Source of the DNA: Pseudomonas sp. MWU13-2105
Lineage (GTDB): Bacteria; Pseudomonadota; Gammaproteobacteria; Pseudomonadales; Pseudomonadaceae
Direction of reading: 5' to 3'
Assembly (NCBI RefSeq): GCF_023242315.1
Contig: NZ_JALLIY010000007.1
Span: 272,999 to 336,998 of the forward strand
DNA length: 64,000 nucleotides
In this document: in pieces, positions 1 through 8,286 of the stretch
Layout: every line of letters starts with the position of its first letter
Position numbering within the stretch: the first letter of the stretch is position 1
Made by a program: the position numbers and the translations under genes
Notes under the pieces: generated by a model
What the model saw: the letters and a program-made list of their open reading frames with translations, nothing else
What the model was told of the DNA's origin: nothing
The model's database searches: none

Positions 1-643
1 AGCGCTGCTGCTTCATCGGCTCGACCATGGCCGGATTGTTCAGCGTTTCGAGCGGGCCGTTGGTGCTCAGCTCGATGCGGCTGAACGACACATGAAAGGG
101 GGTCGGATTGTTCACCACCAAATGAGGCTTGCCGCCGATGTGTTCGAGCGACCAGTGCAGGTCCTTGAGACGGCTGGCCGGTTTGTCCTTGAGCTGGGCG
201 GGCCGGTAGAACAGCTTGATCCGGGTGCGCAGGGCGATATTCAGGACATTGCCCTCCACGGCGCCGGCCTGTGGGATCTCCTGCACGTTGAAGTAGAACA
301 GTGACTCCCGGTCGGTCGGCAGGTTATTGGGCAGGCCGTTGATCTGGACCTGCTGCTCTTTGCCGGGATTGAGCCGGAACAATGGCGGCGAGGGTATGAA
401 GGGCACGGCCGTGGTGGTGTCGTCGCTGGCGGTGTTGACCCAGGTCTGTACCGCGTAGGGGCTCTGGCTGGGATTGTTGACGATCAGCGAGACACTGCGT
501 TTATCACTTTCGAACACCACCCGGGTGGCGTTCAGGCTCAGGGCGGCCTGGCTGAGCGGGGTGTACGAGGCCAGCAGAAACAGGGTCGTGCCGACGCCGA
601 GGGCTGCGCGTAACGTCGCCGCCGGGGGGATGAAACCGAGCAT
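1..643 (-). CDS. Periplasmic fimbrial chaperone (PapD family), 3' end cut by window
   Basis: Translating the minus strand from the ATG at 643 gives an uninterrupted 214-residue reading frame that runs off the window edge. It has a signal-like N-terminus (hydrophobic stretch about residues 12-32, ending SQAA), then ALSLNATRVVF with the chaperone Arg. Later come NPGKEQQVQI and ALRTRIKLFYRP, the F1-G1 region with the conserved Lys, followed by a second immunoglobulin-like domain (VVNNPTPFHVSF). In this family the periplasmic chaperone donates its G1 strand to pilin subunits and hands them to the outer-membrane usher. It lies 100 nt after the pilin gene on the same strand, so the two are probably co-transcribed; an usher gene is expected beyond the window. 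AAAGG about 9 nt before the ATG supports this start. Which Pseudomonas fimbrial type this is cannot be told. Confidence 0.92.
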   Translation of the reverse strand, partial: MLGFIPPAATLRAALGVGTTLFLLASYTPLSQAALSLNATRVVFESDKRSVSLIVNNPSQSPYAVQTWVNTASDDTTTAVPFIPSPPLFRLNPGKEQQVQINGLPNNLPTDRESLFYFNVQEIPQAGAVEGNVLNIALRTRIKLFYRPAQLKDKPASRLKDLHWSLEHIGGKPHLVVNNPTPFHVSFSRIELSTNGPLETLNNPAMVEPMKQQR

Positions 644-743
644 GGATCAATACCTTTGGAACAGGCGCGGGATTCGCGCCTGAAGTGCAGCGTGAAGTGC
701 CCCGCGCGTGGTCAGGCCACGTCGCTGGCGTGCGAGCGGGCGA

Positions 744-1304
744 TCAGTTGACGGCCACCACGAACAGCACGTCGGCCGAGGCCGAACCGGGCTGGACGCT
801 GCCGGTGGCGGGCGCCGTGCGGCGGTAGTAGGCGTTGAAGAGCATGTCGGTCGGCCCGGTGGCATTCAGGTCGTATTCGGCCGAGGTGTCGCCGGGGGCG
901 ATCGAGTCACCGGTCTTGTCGCGAATCACGATGGCCACGCCCTTGGCCACACTCGTGTCATTGTCGGGACCTACCGAGAAGTAGTTGCCACTGGAATCCG
1001 CGACGCCATTGAAGGTGACCTCGGCGGTATTGGCGGTGCCGCCACAGGTGGCAGAGTCCTTCACCCGCAGGACGAAGCTCTTGCCACGGTATTCCTGGCC
1101 CGGCGCGGTAAAGCGGCTGGCGTCGACGCTGCCCATCTTGACCTGGTTGCCGATGGCGCCGTCTTCCGGGTTGACCACTTCGATCGGGCAGGTGCTGCTG
1201 GTGATCTTGCCTTCGAAGTTGATCATGCCGGTATTGGCGAAGGCCGCGGTGCCCGCCAGGCTGGCAGCCAGGCCCAGGGAAAGGGCGATCAAAGAGGTTT
1301 TCAT
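744..1304 (-). CDS. Type 1 fimbrial major subunit (pilin)
   Basis: Protein of 186 aa beginning MKTSLIALSLG, a typical Sec signal peptide ending near AAFA. The mature part starts NTGMINFEGKITSSTCPIEV. Two cysteines (in STCPIE and SATCGG) are placed as in chaperone-usher pilins, where they form the single disulphide. The glycine-rich beta pattern and the end VLFVVAVN fit the pilin Ig fold completed by donor-strand exchange. The frame stays open upstream to 1517, but only the Met at 1304 is followed by a signal peptide, and AGGA lies 8 nt before it. It is the first gene of the fimbrial operon, followed by the chaperone. Confidence in the family is high; its role as major or minor subunit is inferred from gene order. 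Confidence 0.92.
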   Translation of the reverse strand: MKTSLIALSLGLAASLAGTAAFANTGMINFEGKITSSTCPIEVVNPEDGAIGNQVKMGSVDASRFTAPGQEYRGKSFVLRVKDSATCGGTANTAEVTFNGVADSSGNYFSVGPDNDTSVAKGVAIVIRDKTGDSIAPGDTSAEYDLNATGPTDMLFNAYYRRTAPATGSVQPGSASADVLFVVAVN

Positions 1305-1508
1305 AGGGTCAATCCTGTTTCGCGCAGTGCCCGGCATTTCAGGGATAAGACGAGACTCCAGGGGGCTGCACTGCGATATGGTAAGGCCGGTATCGGTGGG
1401 GAATGTCTCGGCGCAGGAGTCTAGGGACGCGGGTGGGGGGGGAGATATGAGAGAGTTCTCATTGTGTGGCGGTAAAGTAAATGTGGGAGGAACTGGGGAG
1501 ACCCCGGC

Positions 1509-1556
1509 TTTAACCACAACAGTTGTATTCTGCTGTGGTTAAAACCAAGAGGTTTT
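1509..1556. terminator. Inverted repeats between rhs gene and fimbrial operon
   Basis: A 12-bp near-perfect inverted repeat (TAACCACAACAG at 1511-1522, CTGCTGTGGTTA at 1530-1541) lies just beyond the stop codon of the minus-strand Rhs gene. A smaller AAAACC/GGTTTT hairpin (1541-1556) abuts it. It could terminate Rhs transcription or act as an operator for the fimbrial operon. No clear T-run follows on either strand, so the terminator reading is tentative. Confidence 0.35.
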
Positions 1557-4500
1557 TAAAGTCTCACTCCACTTGCTAATGCTATTGATTGCTGACTCGC
1601 GGCGACTATTCGGCTTGAGTTGAAATGCTGGTTCGCCAAATATACGGCCTCATTCAGCGTAAAATGGTTATCAGTTCTCATGGCTTGAACTGCTAGTTCC
1701 TGCGTTATATGGGGAGCAGTTGAGGCTTTGGAAGCCCCGGTAGCAGCTACATTCGGTGGCCGAAGTAACGACTGTCCCTTCTGGAGTTGCGTCGTAAGCG
1801 AAGATACTGGAGGTGTAAACGTTGACATCGGTGGCATTGGAGGAGGTGGTGGAATTCGCCCCCCAGCCCCAACAGGTGATGCAGGTGATGCAGGTGCAGT
1901 TGCAGGGGCGGATGTAGCGCGTGAGGTGGTATTGGCTCCGGCTTTGAAGTCGAGGTAAATCTTTCTAAACCTATTTGGTATAAGGTTTTTATTTGCACCC
2001 AGCCGTGCCACGGCCTCTGCCCCAGCTCCCATGCTGGCCTGTGCAGCACTCCTCGCCCCGACTGTTGCGGCGGCCCCGGCGCCCACTTTCGTTCCGAGCT
2101 TTGCAGCGCCCGCAACCGCGCTCTGGCCGAATCCCGTGATCAACGAGCCGATCCCCAATCCCATGGCGACTTGTCCATACGCCGGGTCTTCCGTGGCCAG
2201 GTGCACGGCTTCGAAGACGGTGGCGCCGAAGCTTAGTCCAAACGCCGCGCCGGCCAGGAGCATGATCGGTGTTGCCGAGCCCAATGATGCGACAAATGCT
2301 ACTCCGGCAACCGCTGTCATGACCGCGCCGATAATCACATTGGTCCAGTTTTTGCCTGAGCCCGAACTTGGCGTCACGTCTTCGTCCGGCTTGCGCAGAC
2401 GACTGTTCGTTCCGATATGCCCGGTGGGGTCGGTCAAGCGAATCGGGTTGCCCAGGCAGTAGCAGTAGGGGTTCAGCCCACCTTCGCCGAAAGGGCTCAA
2501 GTTGTCGCGACTGTGGAAACGCATCAGTTGCGGGTTATAGGCCCGATAGCCGCGCCCCAGCAGGTACCAGCCCGTGGCCGCTTCGCGGACCTCGCCGTTG
2601 AAGGCCTTCACACTGAGCAGCCGGTCGTCGCTGCTGCGTTCGCCATAAGCGTTGTAGACCGCCGTGCGCAGCTGGCCGGCCTGGCTTTCGGCGAGGACGC
2701 TACCGTTGATATCACTCAACAACAACAGGGTTTTGCTTGCGTCGTCCAGTTGCTGCTGACCCAGCGGCTGGCCCAGGTGGTCGAGAAAGTGCGTTTGCCG
2801 GTTGCCCTGCACCAGATAGCTCAGCTGTTCATCCTGATAGAAGCGCAAGACTTCCTCCTCGCTCCCCTCGCGCGAGGCCAGCAGGTGGTCGTGCCCATCG
2901 TAGCGATACTGGCTGATGGTTTGCAGGCCAGGGGACTCGACTTTCAGCAGACGGCTCTGGCTATCGTAGTGCAACAGTTGGTCGTGCTGGTCATTGAGCA
3001 GGTTGCCGTTGGCGTCGTAGTGAAATTCCTGCATCCGTGGTGTACCGCGATTCAGGCTGCTGCTGATACTGACCAGACGGAACGGGTCGTCGCCGTCGTA
3101 GAAGTAGTCGCACATCTCACTGCTGCCATCGGCAAAGGAGCTGATCCGCAGGGTGATATTGTCCAGGTGATCGAAGATATAGAGCTGTTCCTTGATCTCC
3201 CGCCCAGCCTCGTCCCGGGGCAAGGTCAGGCCGGAACAGCGGTGCACGTTCAAGCGCCCGCGCTCGTCGTAGACAAAGGTTTCCTTGAGCAGGCTGGTCA
3301 GGCCACCCTGGCCGTCATCGACCTGCAAATGACGCATGCCCAACTGGCCATCAATGTCCCAACTCTGTTCGATCGTGCGGGTGGGTTGGCCCGTGAGCAT
3401 CACGGTGCGCAAGACTTCCTGGTCCTGATCGTCGTACTCCAGGCTCGTCACCAATGTGCTGCGCGCCTGATTGTCGGTAACGGTGCTGCTGCTGAGCCGG
3501 CCCAGGCGGTCATAGTCGAACTGCGAGTGCAGTTGGCCTTGGGTGATACTCAGCAGGCGTCCGGTGGTGGGGGCGTAGTCATAGGTGCTGACCAGGCTGT
3601 TGAATGCGTTGCTATCGGTGCGCCTGATCAGTTGGCCATTGAGCGAGCTGACATAGTCAGTGTCCCAGGTGTTCCCCTGGTCGTCGACCCACTGCTCCTT
3701 GCGCAGTTGGTTGGACGCATCGTAGTCGTAGTGACGCGTGCCTTGTGGGTTTTGCGCCTTGGTCAGGCGGGCGCTGGTTCGATGGTGCTCGAAGGTCGTG
3801 TGTTCATCCGGGGCCTGGCGGGCGATCGGTTGATCAGTCAACCGCAGGTTGTACTCGTAGGTAATCGATTCACCGGCCGCGGTGGTGCGCTGATGGGGTT
3901 GCAACTGCTCGCCGACATACGAGAGTGTTTCGCTATAGGGGCCGACCTGGGTCTGGGTCAGGCGTTCCAGGCCATCGAAGACCTGGGTGCCGATGGTGGT
4001 CTCATTCACTCCCTGCCTGGCTTTCAATGACACGGGCAAGGGCGAGGTACTATGCGTGGCATAGGTGCGTTGGACCTGGGTGTTATCCGGCAAGGTGGTA
4101 CTGAGCATGCGTGACCAGGGGTCATAGCTGAACCGGGTTATCCGGTTGCGTTCGTCGGTTTCCTGCGTGCAATTGCCCAGCCCGTCATAGCGGAAGGCGC
4201 GTCTGGCAATGGCCGCGCCCTGGGCGTCCTGGCCTTGTATCTGGACCGGTTTGTCGAGCAGGTTCAACCAGGTTTCGGTTTTGCCGCTGATCAAGGGCGT
4301 GCCGCCGGAACTTTGTTGCCACTCGGTTTGAATCGGACCCTGGGTCCATTTCAGTGGATCGCCGAGGGGATTGAGTTCGACATGCGACTCCACGCCATCC
4401 GGCCCGCTGATACAGGCTTGCTGGCCCCAGTCGTCGTAGGCGTACCGGCTGCTGTAGCGGCGCTGCTGGCCTTCGAAGTAGTCGAACTGGCTTTCTTCGA

Positions 4501-6646
4501 TCGTATCGCCCAGGCCGTTGAACTGCGCGGCATAGGTTTGCTCGAAACGGGTTGGCGCACTGTCGCTGACATGGTCGCGCTCTTCGAAAAACGCCCGGCC
4601 CAGGCCGTCGAGAATGGTTCGGGTGGTGACTCCACGAGCACTGGTGGCGCGTTGTTCGCTGAAGCGACCGAGGCCGGGGGAGAGGCTGTAGCTGTATTGG
4701 CGGGCCGCCTCGAAAGGGCCGCCGGGATCGGTGGTTTCGCGGACAAGCCGGCCGAGGTCGTCATAGTCGTAGCGGACCTGCGTTTCATTGGACCGGTTGA
4801 ACAACAGTTCGCCGGTGAGCAAGGCATGTTGCTGGACCAGGGTACTGCTGACCGCATCGAAATCGGTGCTGAAGGTTTCCGTGGTCTGCCTGACCGGCTT
4901 GGGCACGGTGCCGCCACTGACGGTCTCCTCGTAGGCGAACCGAGTCAGAGTGGTCATGCCGTTGAGCGTGACCGTCTGTTGGCTGGGTTGTCCATGCCGG
5001 AAATGATCAGCCGGCGCGTCGTAATACTGGTAGACAATCTCTTGCAGGGGCTCTTCGCGTTCCTCGGGCGTACCCGGGTTATGCACTTGCACCAGGGTTG
5101 CACTGTCCAGCACCGGGATCGGCGGTTGCGGGCTGTCGCTCAGGCTCGCCTGCTCGACATAGCGATAGTGGGTCCTGAGCGTTGGGGCGCTGTCGTAGGT
5201 GTCCGCTTGCGCCGGTTTCAGGGTCGTGCTTTTGAGCTTTCGGACAAATCCATAGGCGTCCTCCGGACAATCCGTCTCGGTGCCGTCGGCTCGATAGTAG
5301 ACGTCGTTCCTGATCTGGCCGTTGGCCTGGACATGCTGGAGTTCATTACCCGAATGGTCATAGCTATAGGTGTCGGTTTCTTCGCGGTGACGGGTGGGAT
5401 CACCCTCCAGGTTCCAGCGGGTGATCACGCTGACCGGCATCTGATAGGTGGACAACTGCCGGAGAATCGAGCCGGCGACCAGGTTATAGCGTGTCTCGAC
5501 CTCGCGGATATTACGGTTCTGCTGGGTGCTCTCCAGGGTGATCGAGTGAAACCGATTGAAACGGCGGCGGATACTGCGCACCGGGTTGCCACCGTCATAA
5601 TGGGTTTCCGTGGTTTCATACAGGTAATCGGCGGCTTGATAAATCACCGGATCGCGATGATCGTTGCCCCAGGACACCGGCAGGGTATTGCCGAGAAAGT
5701 TTTTGCCATCCGCGGAGTAGCTGTAGCGCACTTCGAGTTTGTCGGCGGCCTGCGGGTTACCGTTCGGATAGATCTCATGCCGGGTCACCCTGGGCAGGAA
5801 ACGGGTGCTGCTGCCGGGGAAGGCATGGTCTTCCCCGTAGGTAACGCTTTCGCTGCCGCCCAGCGGGTTCTGCACCGCGGTGACAAACAGATGGTCGTGC
5901 CGAAAGCCATAGTCGAAGCGCCAGGTACTGGTTTGCCCCGAGCTGTCGGCGGGCAGGGTAATGGCCCGGACATGATTCTCGCTGCCGGGATCGATGCTCA
6001 ATGAATAACGGGCCAGCGGGCCGCCGCCAGTGCCACTGCCGGGATACAGGTCGAGTGTCAGGCTGCCGGCGTCACGCCTGACCTGCAGCAAGGGTTGGTC
6101 GTTTTCATCGCTGATCGATTCGAGCCGCAGATAGTTGCCATTGAACAGCACGTGCTTGAGCTTCAGCAGGTGTCCCAGCGGCGAATGGATTTCGATCGGC
6201 AGCGCCAGGACATTGCCGTTCATGACGTGTTCTTCGAGTATTTCCACCAGGCCATCCTTGTGCACCAGTTTGTAGCGGCGCCGGTCCTGATGCGTGTCGT
6301 GGTTGTAAAAGCGGAAGCTGTCGAGCTTCTTGGTCTCCATCAACAGTTCTTCGCCTACGCCGTTGGCCGTGACGGTATGCAGTTCTCCGGTATAGAGCGA
6401 CAGTACCTTGGTTCTCGGTGCGTACTCCGACAACTGGAAGGTCCAGCCGGTGCCATAACCACGGTCCTCGCGATTGAGCGTGCTGAAGGCCAGCGAAAGG
6501 GGGAAGGCGGGGCCACGCAGTTGATTGGATTGCAGCTCGGAAAGATCAAGGGATATCCGATATTGTCCGGTGCGTGGGTCGACACCATTTTGCACCGATT
6601 GCATGAAGTTCAGTGCCGATGAATGGAGAGAAGTGGAAGCGCTCAT
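1556..6646 (-). CDS. Rhs/TcC-like giant repeat protein with variable C-terminal tip
   Basis: 1696 aa. The start MSASTSLHSSALNFMQSVQNG matches that of the Rhs protein at 22495 and carries neither a signal peptide nor a PAAR domain. Residues about 80-1330 hold repeated YD/Rhs motifs (for example YDGLGN, YDDQD, YDSQSRLL). They end in an Rhs-associated core: LLGRGYRAYNPQLMRFHSRD, LSPFGEGGLNPY and TDPTGH, around residue 1410. In TcC/Rhs proteins this core forms a beta-cocoon and cuts off the toxic tip using Asp residues. The 286-residue tip (encoded at 1559-2416) has two hydrophobic helices, a Gly/Ala-rich helix and a proline run (RIPPPPPMPPM); I do not recognise its activity. No immunity-like ORF follows. 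The gene faces away from the P47-like array with a shared 434-bp upstream region. Family call is firm; TcC-like host-directed toxin is inference. Confidence 0.85.
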   Translation of the reverse strand: MSASTSLHSSALNFMQSVQNGVDPRTGQYRISLDLSELQSNQLRGPAFPLSLAFSTLNREDRGYGTGWTFQLSEYAPRTKVLSLYTGELHTVTANGVGEELLMETKKLDSFRFYNHDTHQDRRRYKLVHKDGLVEILEEHVMNGNVLALPIEIHSPLGHLLKLKHVLFNGNYLRLESISDENDQPLLQVRRDAGSLTLDLYPGSGTGGGPLARYSLSIDPGSENHVRAITLPADSSGQTSTWRFDYGFRHDHLFVTAVQNPLGGSESVTYGEDHAFPGSSTRFLPRVTRHEIYPNGNPQAADKLEVRYSYSADGKNFLGNTLPVSWGNDHRDPVIYQAADYLYETTETHYDGGNPVRSIRRRFNRFHSITLESTQQNRNIREVETRYNLVAGSILRQLSTYQMPVSVITRWNLEGDPTRHREETDTYSYDHSGNELQHVQANGQIRNDVYYRADGTETDCPEDAYGFVRKLKSTTLKPAQADTYDSAPTLRTHYRYVEQASLSDSPQPPIPVLDSATLVQVHNPGTPEEREEPLQEIVYQYYDAPADHFRHGQPSQQTVTLNGMTTLTRFAYEETVSGGTVPKPVRQTTETFSTDFDAVSSTLVQQHALLTGELLFNRSNETQVRYDYDDLGRLVRETTDPGGPFEAARQYSYSLSPGLGRFSEQRATSARGVTTRTILDGLGRAFFEERDHVSDSAPTRFEQTYAAQFNGLGDTIEESQFDYFEGQQRRYSSRYAYDDWGQQACISGPDGVESHVELNPLGDPLKWTQGPIQTEWQQSSGGTPLISGKTETWLNLLDKPVQIQGQDAQGAAIARRAFRYDGLGNCTQETDERNRITRFSYDPWSRMLSTTLPDNTQVQRTYATHSTSPLPVSLKARQGVNETTIGTQVFDGLERLTQTQVGPYSETLSYVGEQLQPHQRTTAAGESITYEYNLRLTDQPIARQAPDEHTTFEHHRTSARLTKAQNPQGTRHYDYDASNQLRKEQWVDDQGNTWDTDYVSSLNGQLIRRTDSNAFNSLVSTYDYAPTTGRLLSITQGQLHSQFDYDRLGRLSSSTVTDNQARSTLVTSLEYDDQDQEVLRTVMLTGQPTRTIEQSWDIDGQLGMRHLQVDDGQGGLTSLLKETFVYDERGRLNVHRCSGLTLPRDEAGREIKEQLYIFDHLDNITLRISSFADGSSEMCDYFYDGDDPFRLVSISSSLNRGTPRMQEFHYDANGNLLNDQHDQLLHYDSQSRLLKVESPGLQTISQYRYDGHDHLLASREGSEEEVLRFYQDEQLSYLVQGNRQTHFLDHLGQPLGQQQLDDASKTLLLLSDINGSVLAESQAGQLRTAVYNAYGERSSDDRLLSVKAFNGEVREAATGWYLLGRGYRAYNPQLMRFHSRDNLSPFGEGGLNPYCYCLGNPIRLTDPTGHIGTNSRLRKPDEDVTPSSGSGKNWTNVIIGAVMTAVAGVAFVASLGSATPIMLLAGAAFGLSFGATVFEAVHLATEDPAYGQVAMGLGIGSLITGFGQSAVAGAAKLGTKVGAGAAATVGARSAAQASMGAGAEAVARLGANKNLIPNRFRKIYLDFKAGANTTSRATSAPATAPASPASPVGAGGRIPPPPPMPPMSTFTPPVSSLTTQLQKGQSLLRPPNVAATGASKASTAPHITQELAVQAMRTDNHFTLNEAVYLANQHFNSSRIVAASQQSIALASGVRL

Positions 6647-7080
6647 GGACGTGAACCTCCATCATTAATCAATCAATGAAGAGCAGAATAAGTGCTGAAG
6701 ACGGGCTCGCTTAAGCCCTTTGATGATGGATATCAAAGTCGCGTGTCGCCGCCTGGAAAAAGACAACGGTCAAGTGTTCGTTATCAACAATAACAGCTCA
6801 TATGCCCGTTGCAACCTAGCAGTTCTGCTAGTAGGCAAGGTACCTGATCAGGCGTAAAAACCTTATATCCACGGTATGTCGAGCTCCCTGGATTGTGACC
6901 GTCCAGGTGCCCGGCCCTCAATGACATGGGCGGTCCGATGACGCGCCGGGCGTGCTGAGCACCGCGTCATCCATGGCAACTCCATGGCGCGCGGTACACG
7001 ATCAATAGGGTCTTTTAACGGAGTATTGAGAGGGCCAACGGCACGGTCTGACTGTTCAACCGTTTGAAGGAGTCACGAGC
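6647..7080. promoter_or_regulatory. Divergent intergenic region, rhs / P47-like array
   Basis: 434 bp between the divergent Rhs gene and the first P47-like gene. It contains the dyad element at 6813-6885 and no credible ORF. GAAGGAG 8 nt before the ATG at 7081 is the ribosome-binding site of the plus-strand gene. The region should hold promoters for both directions; no convincing sigma-70 hexamers could be assigned. Confidence 0.6.
6813..6885. promoter_or_regulatory. Conserved dyad element, copy 1 (putative operator)
   Basis: A perfect 7-bp inverted repeat with a 2-nt centre, CTAGCAGTTCTGCTAG (6816-6831), sits in a stretch of 29 bases (6813-6841) that recurs without a mismatch at 12069-12097. 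Similarity continues for about 40 more bases (GATCAGGCGTA, TATCC, GTCGA). Such a perfect dyad suits a dimeric DNA-binding regulator. It is 250 nt upstream of the gene at 7081 and 170 nt upstream of the minus-strand Rhs gene. Its function is inferred from conservation and position. Confidence 0.6.
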
Positions 7081-8286
7081 ATGGCGACGCCGACTTATAC
7101 AAAAGCTGAGTTACTGGCATGGTTAAAAGATGAAAAGCGCATGTTGGGATGGGACGCGATTGTTGCATTGAAACGCGAGCCTACCAATGCCTTGTTGCTT
7201 CAACAATATATAGAAAATTTTAACCAGGGTTCCTACTGGACGGGCCTTGGCGGAGTGGTGCCTACCGGAGGGAAGGACTTCGCGGAGGCCATCAATAATT
7301 TTACCCTGGATGTGCCGCGTTTATTCTATGAGGACACCGGGCTGGATAACTCAAAGGCCAATCTGGAAATGGTGATTATCGAAGGGACTCAGTTATCGCT
7401 ACTCCACAAGATCGACCACTGGGCGGTAAACCGGGTCTATGAGTATAGCCCTACCGAAGGCCCCAGGTTATTTCTGGATTTGTTATTGGCCGAAGTCGCC
7501 GGGCATATTGACGGTGATCGGCGGATCCGCCTCGACTTGAGCAAGAGCAGTAACTTTCGTCTGACCTTTGCCAAGACTCCGCTGGAGCAGGAGAAGGGCG
7601 GGGAGTATTTCCGGGACTTGTTTGAGGCGCTGGATGATGAGCAGCGGGTCTGGGTCATGGGTGAGATCAAGGAGGGGTTGAACCCGATGATGCGTCCGCA
7701 ATCCTTTGGTTTGCGTACCCAGCAGGGGGGGGAGGAGGGTGAAGGCGCGATATTGGCTTTTATCCGCATGCAAGGCCGGAACGAAGGGGGCTTTCCGGGG
7801 GCGAGCAGCGGCTTTCGTTATCTGATTCCCCGTGATGCCGGGAAGGATTACTCCGCCACGGTGTTGATAAGTCGGGGACGCGTGCTGATGGGGCAACTGC
7901 TGGAGTCATTTGGCGAGTTGATTGGCGATCATAATTTTAACTGTGTTTTTGATACGGCCAATGAATTGATTTCGGCCACGGCGACCGGAGGAAAACTTGA
8001 TATTTCTGGTCAGACGATGACTGATCGCTTTAGTTATGATTTCTTTTATAAGGAAGCCTGGGCGGAGTTTACCTATGGGTTCGATGATTTTGCGATGCCC
8101 ATGGCCAATGCGTTGGTGCTGAGGGTGCTAGGGCAAGAGGTGACGGTGAATTTGAATGTCCGAGGACTCATGCCGATCCGTTACTACGGTGTTACCAATA
8201 GCGATCCGCCTATTTCCGCCGAAGAACTGGGGGGGGGGCGATCCGCTGCCGAGATTTTACACGTTATCGGTCTCAGCGACCTATGA
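7081..8286 (+). CDS. P47/TULIP-like protein, 5' part of frameshifted gene
   Basis: 401 aa, start MATPTYTKAELLAWLK with GGAG 8 nt upstream. It aligns along its length with the N-terminal halves of the intact paralogues at 9591 and 14166, up to about residue 382. There a run of ten G (8229-8238) throws the frame, giving a spurious 18-residue end. With nine G the frame continues into the ORF ending at 9517, giving 811 aa, the size of the paralogues (808, 807). The domain has the pattern WDAIVALKREPTNALLLQQYI, then FGLRTQ, GAILAFIRMQG, YLIPRDAG and YSATVLISRG. I read this as a TULIP/P47-like lipid-binding-type fold, as in the OrfX/P47 proteins of clostridial toxin clusters; that is pattern recognition, not a search result. 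No signal peptide. It may be broken, phase-variable or a sequencing artefact. Confidence 0.7.
   Translation: MATPTYTKAELLAWLKDEKRMLGWDAIVALKREPTNALLLQQYIENFNQGSYWTGLGGVVPTGGKDFAEAINNFTLDVPRLFYEDTGLDNSKANLEMVIIEGTQLSLLHKIDHWAVNRVYEYSPTEGPRLFLDLLLAEVAGHIDGDRRIRLDLSKSSNFRLTFAKTPLEQEKGGEYFRDLFEALDDEQRVWVMGEIKEGLNPMMRPQSFGLRTQQGGEEGEGAILAFIRMQGRNEGGFPGASSGFRYLIPRDAGKDYSATVLISRGRVLMGQLLESFGELIGDHNFNCVFDTANELISATATGGKLDISGQTMTDRFSYDFFYKEAWAEFTYGFDDFAMPMANALVLRVLGQEVTVNLNVRGLMPIRYYGVTNSDPPISAEELGGGRSAAEILHVIGLSDL

Noticed and set aside
4235..6004. Plus-strand ORF of 589 aa opposite the first Rhs gene
   Set aside because: Shadow frame in GC-rich repeat DNA; no ribosome-binding site or family pattern. 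The same applies to 2417-4030.
1556..6646. Type VI secretion Rhs effector
   Set aside because: No PAAR domain at the N-terminus, no VgrG/Hcp or adaptor gene nearby and no immunity gene downstream; a TcC-like reading fits better.
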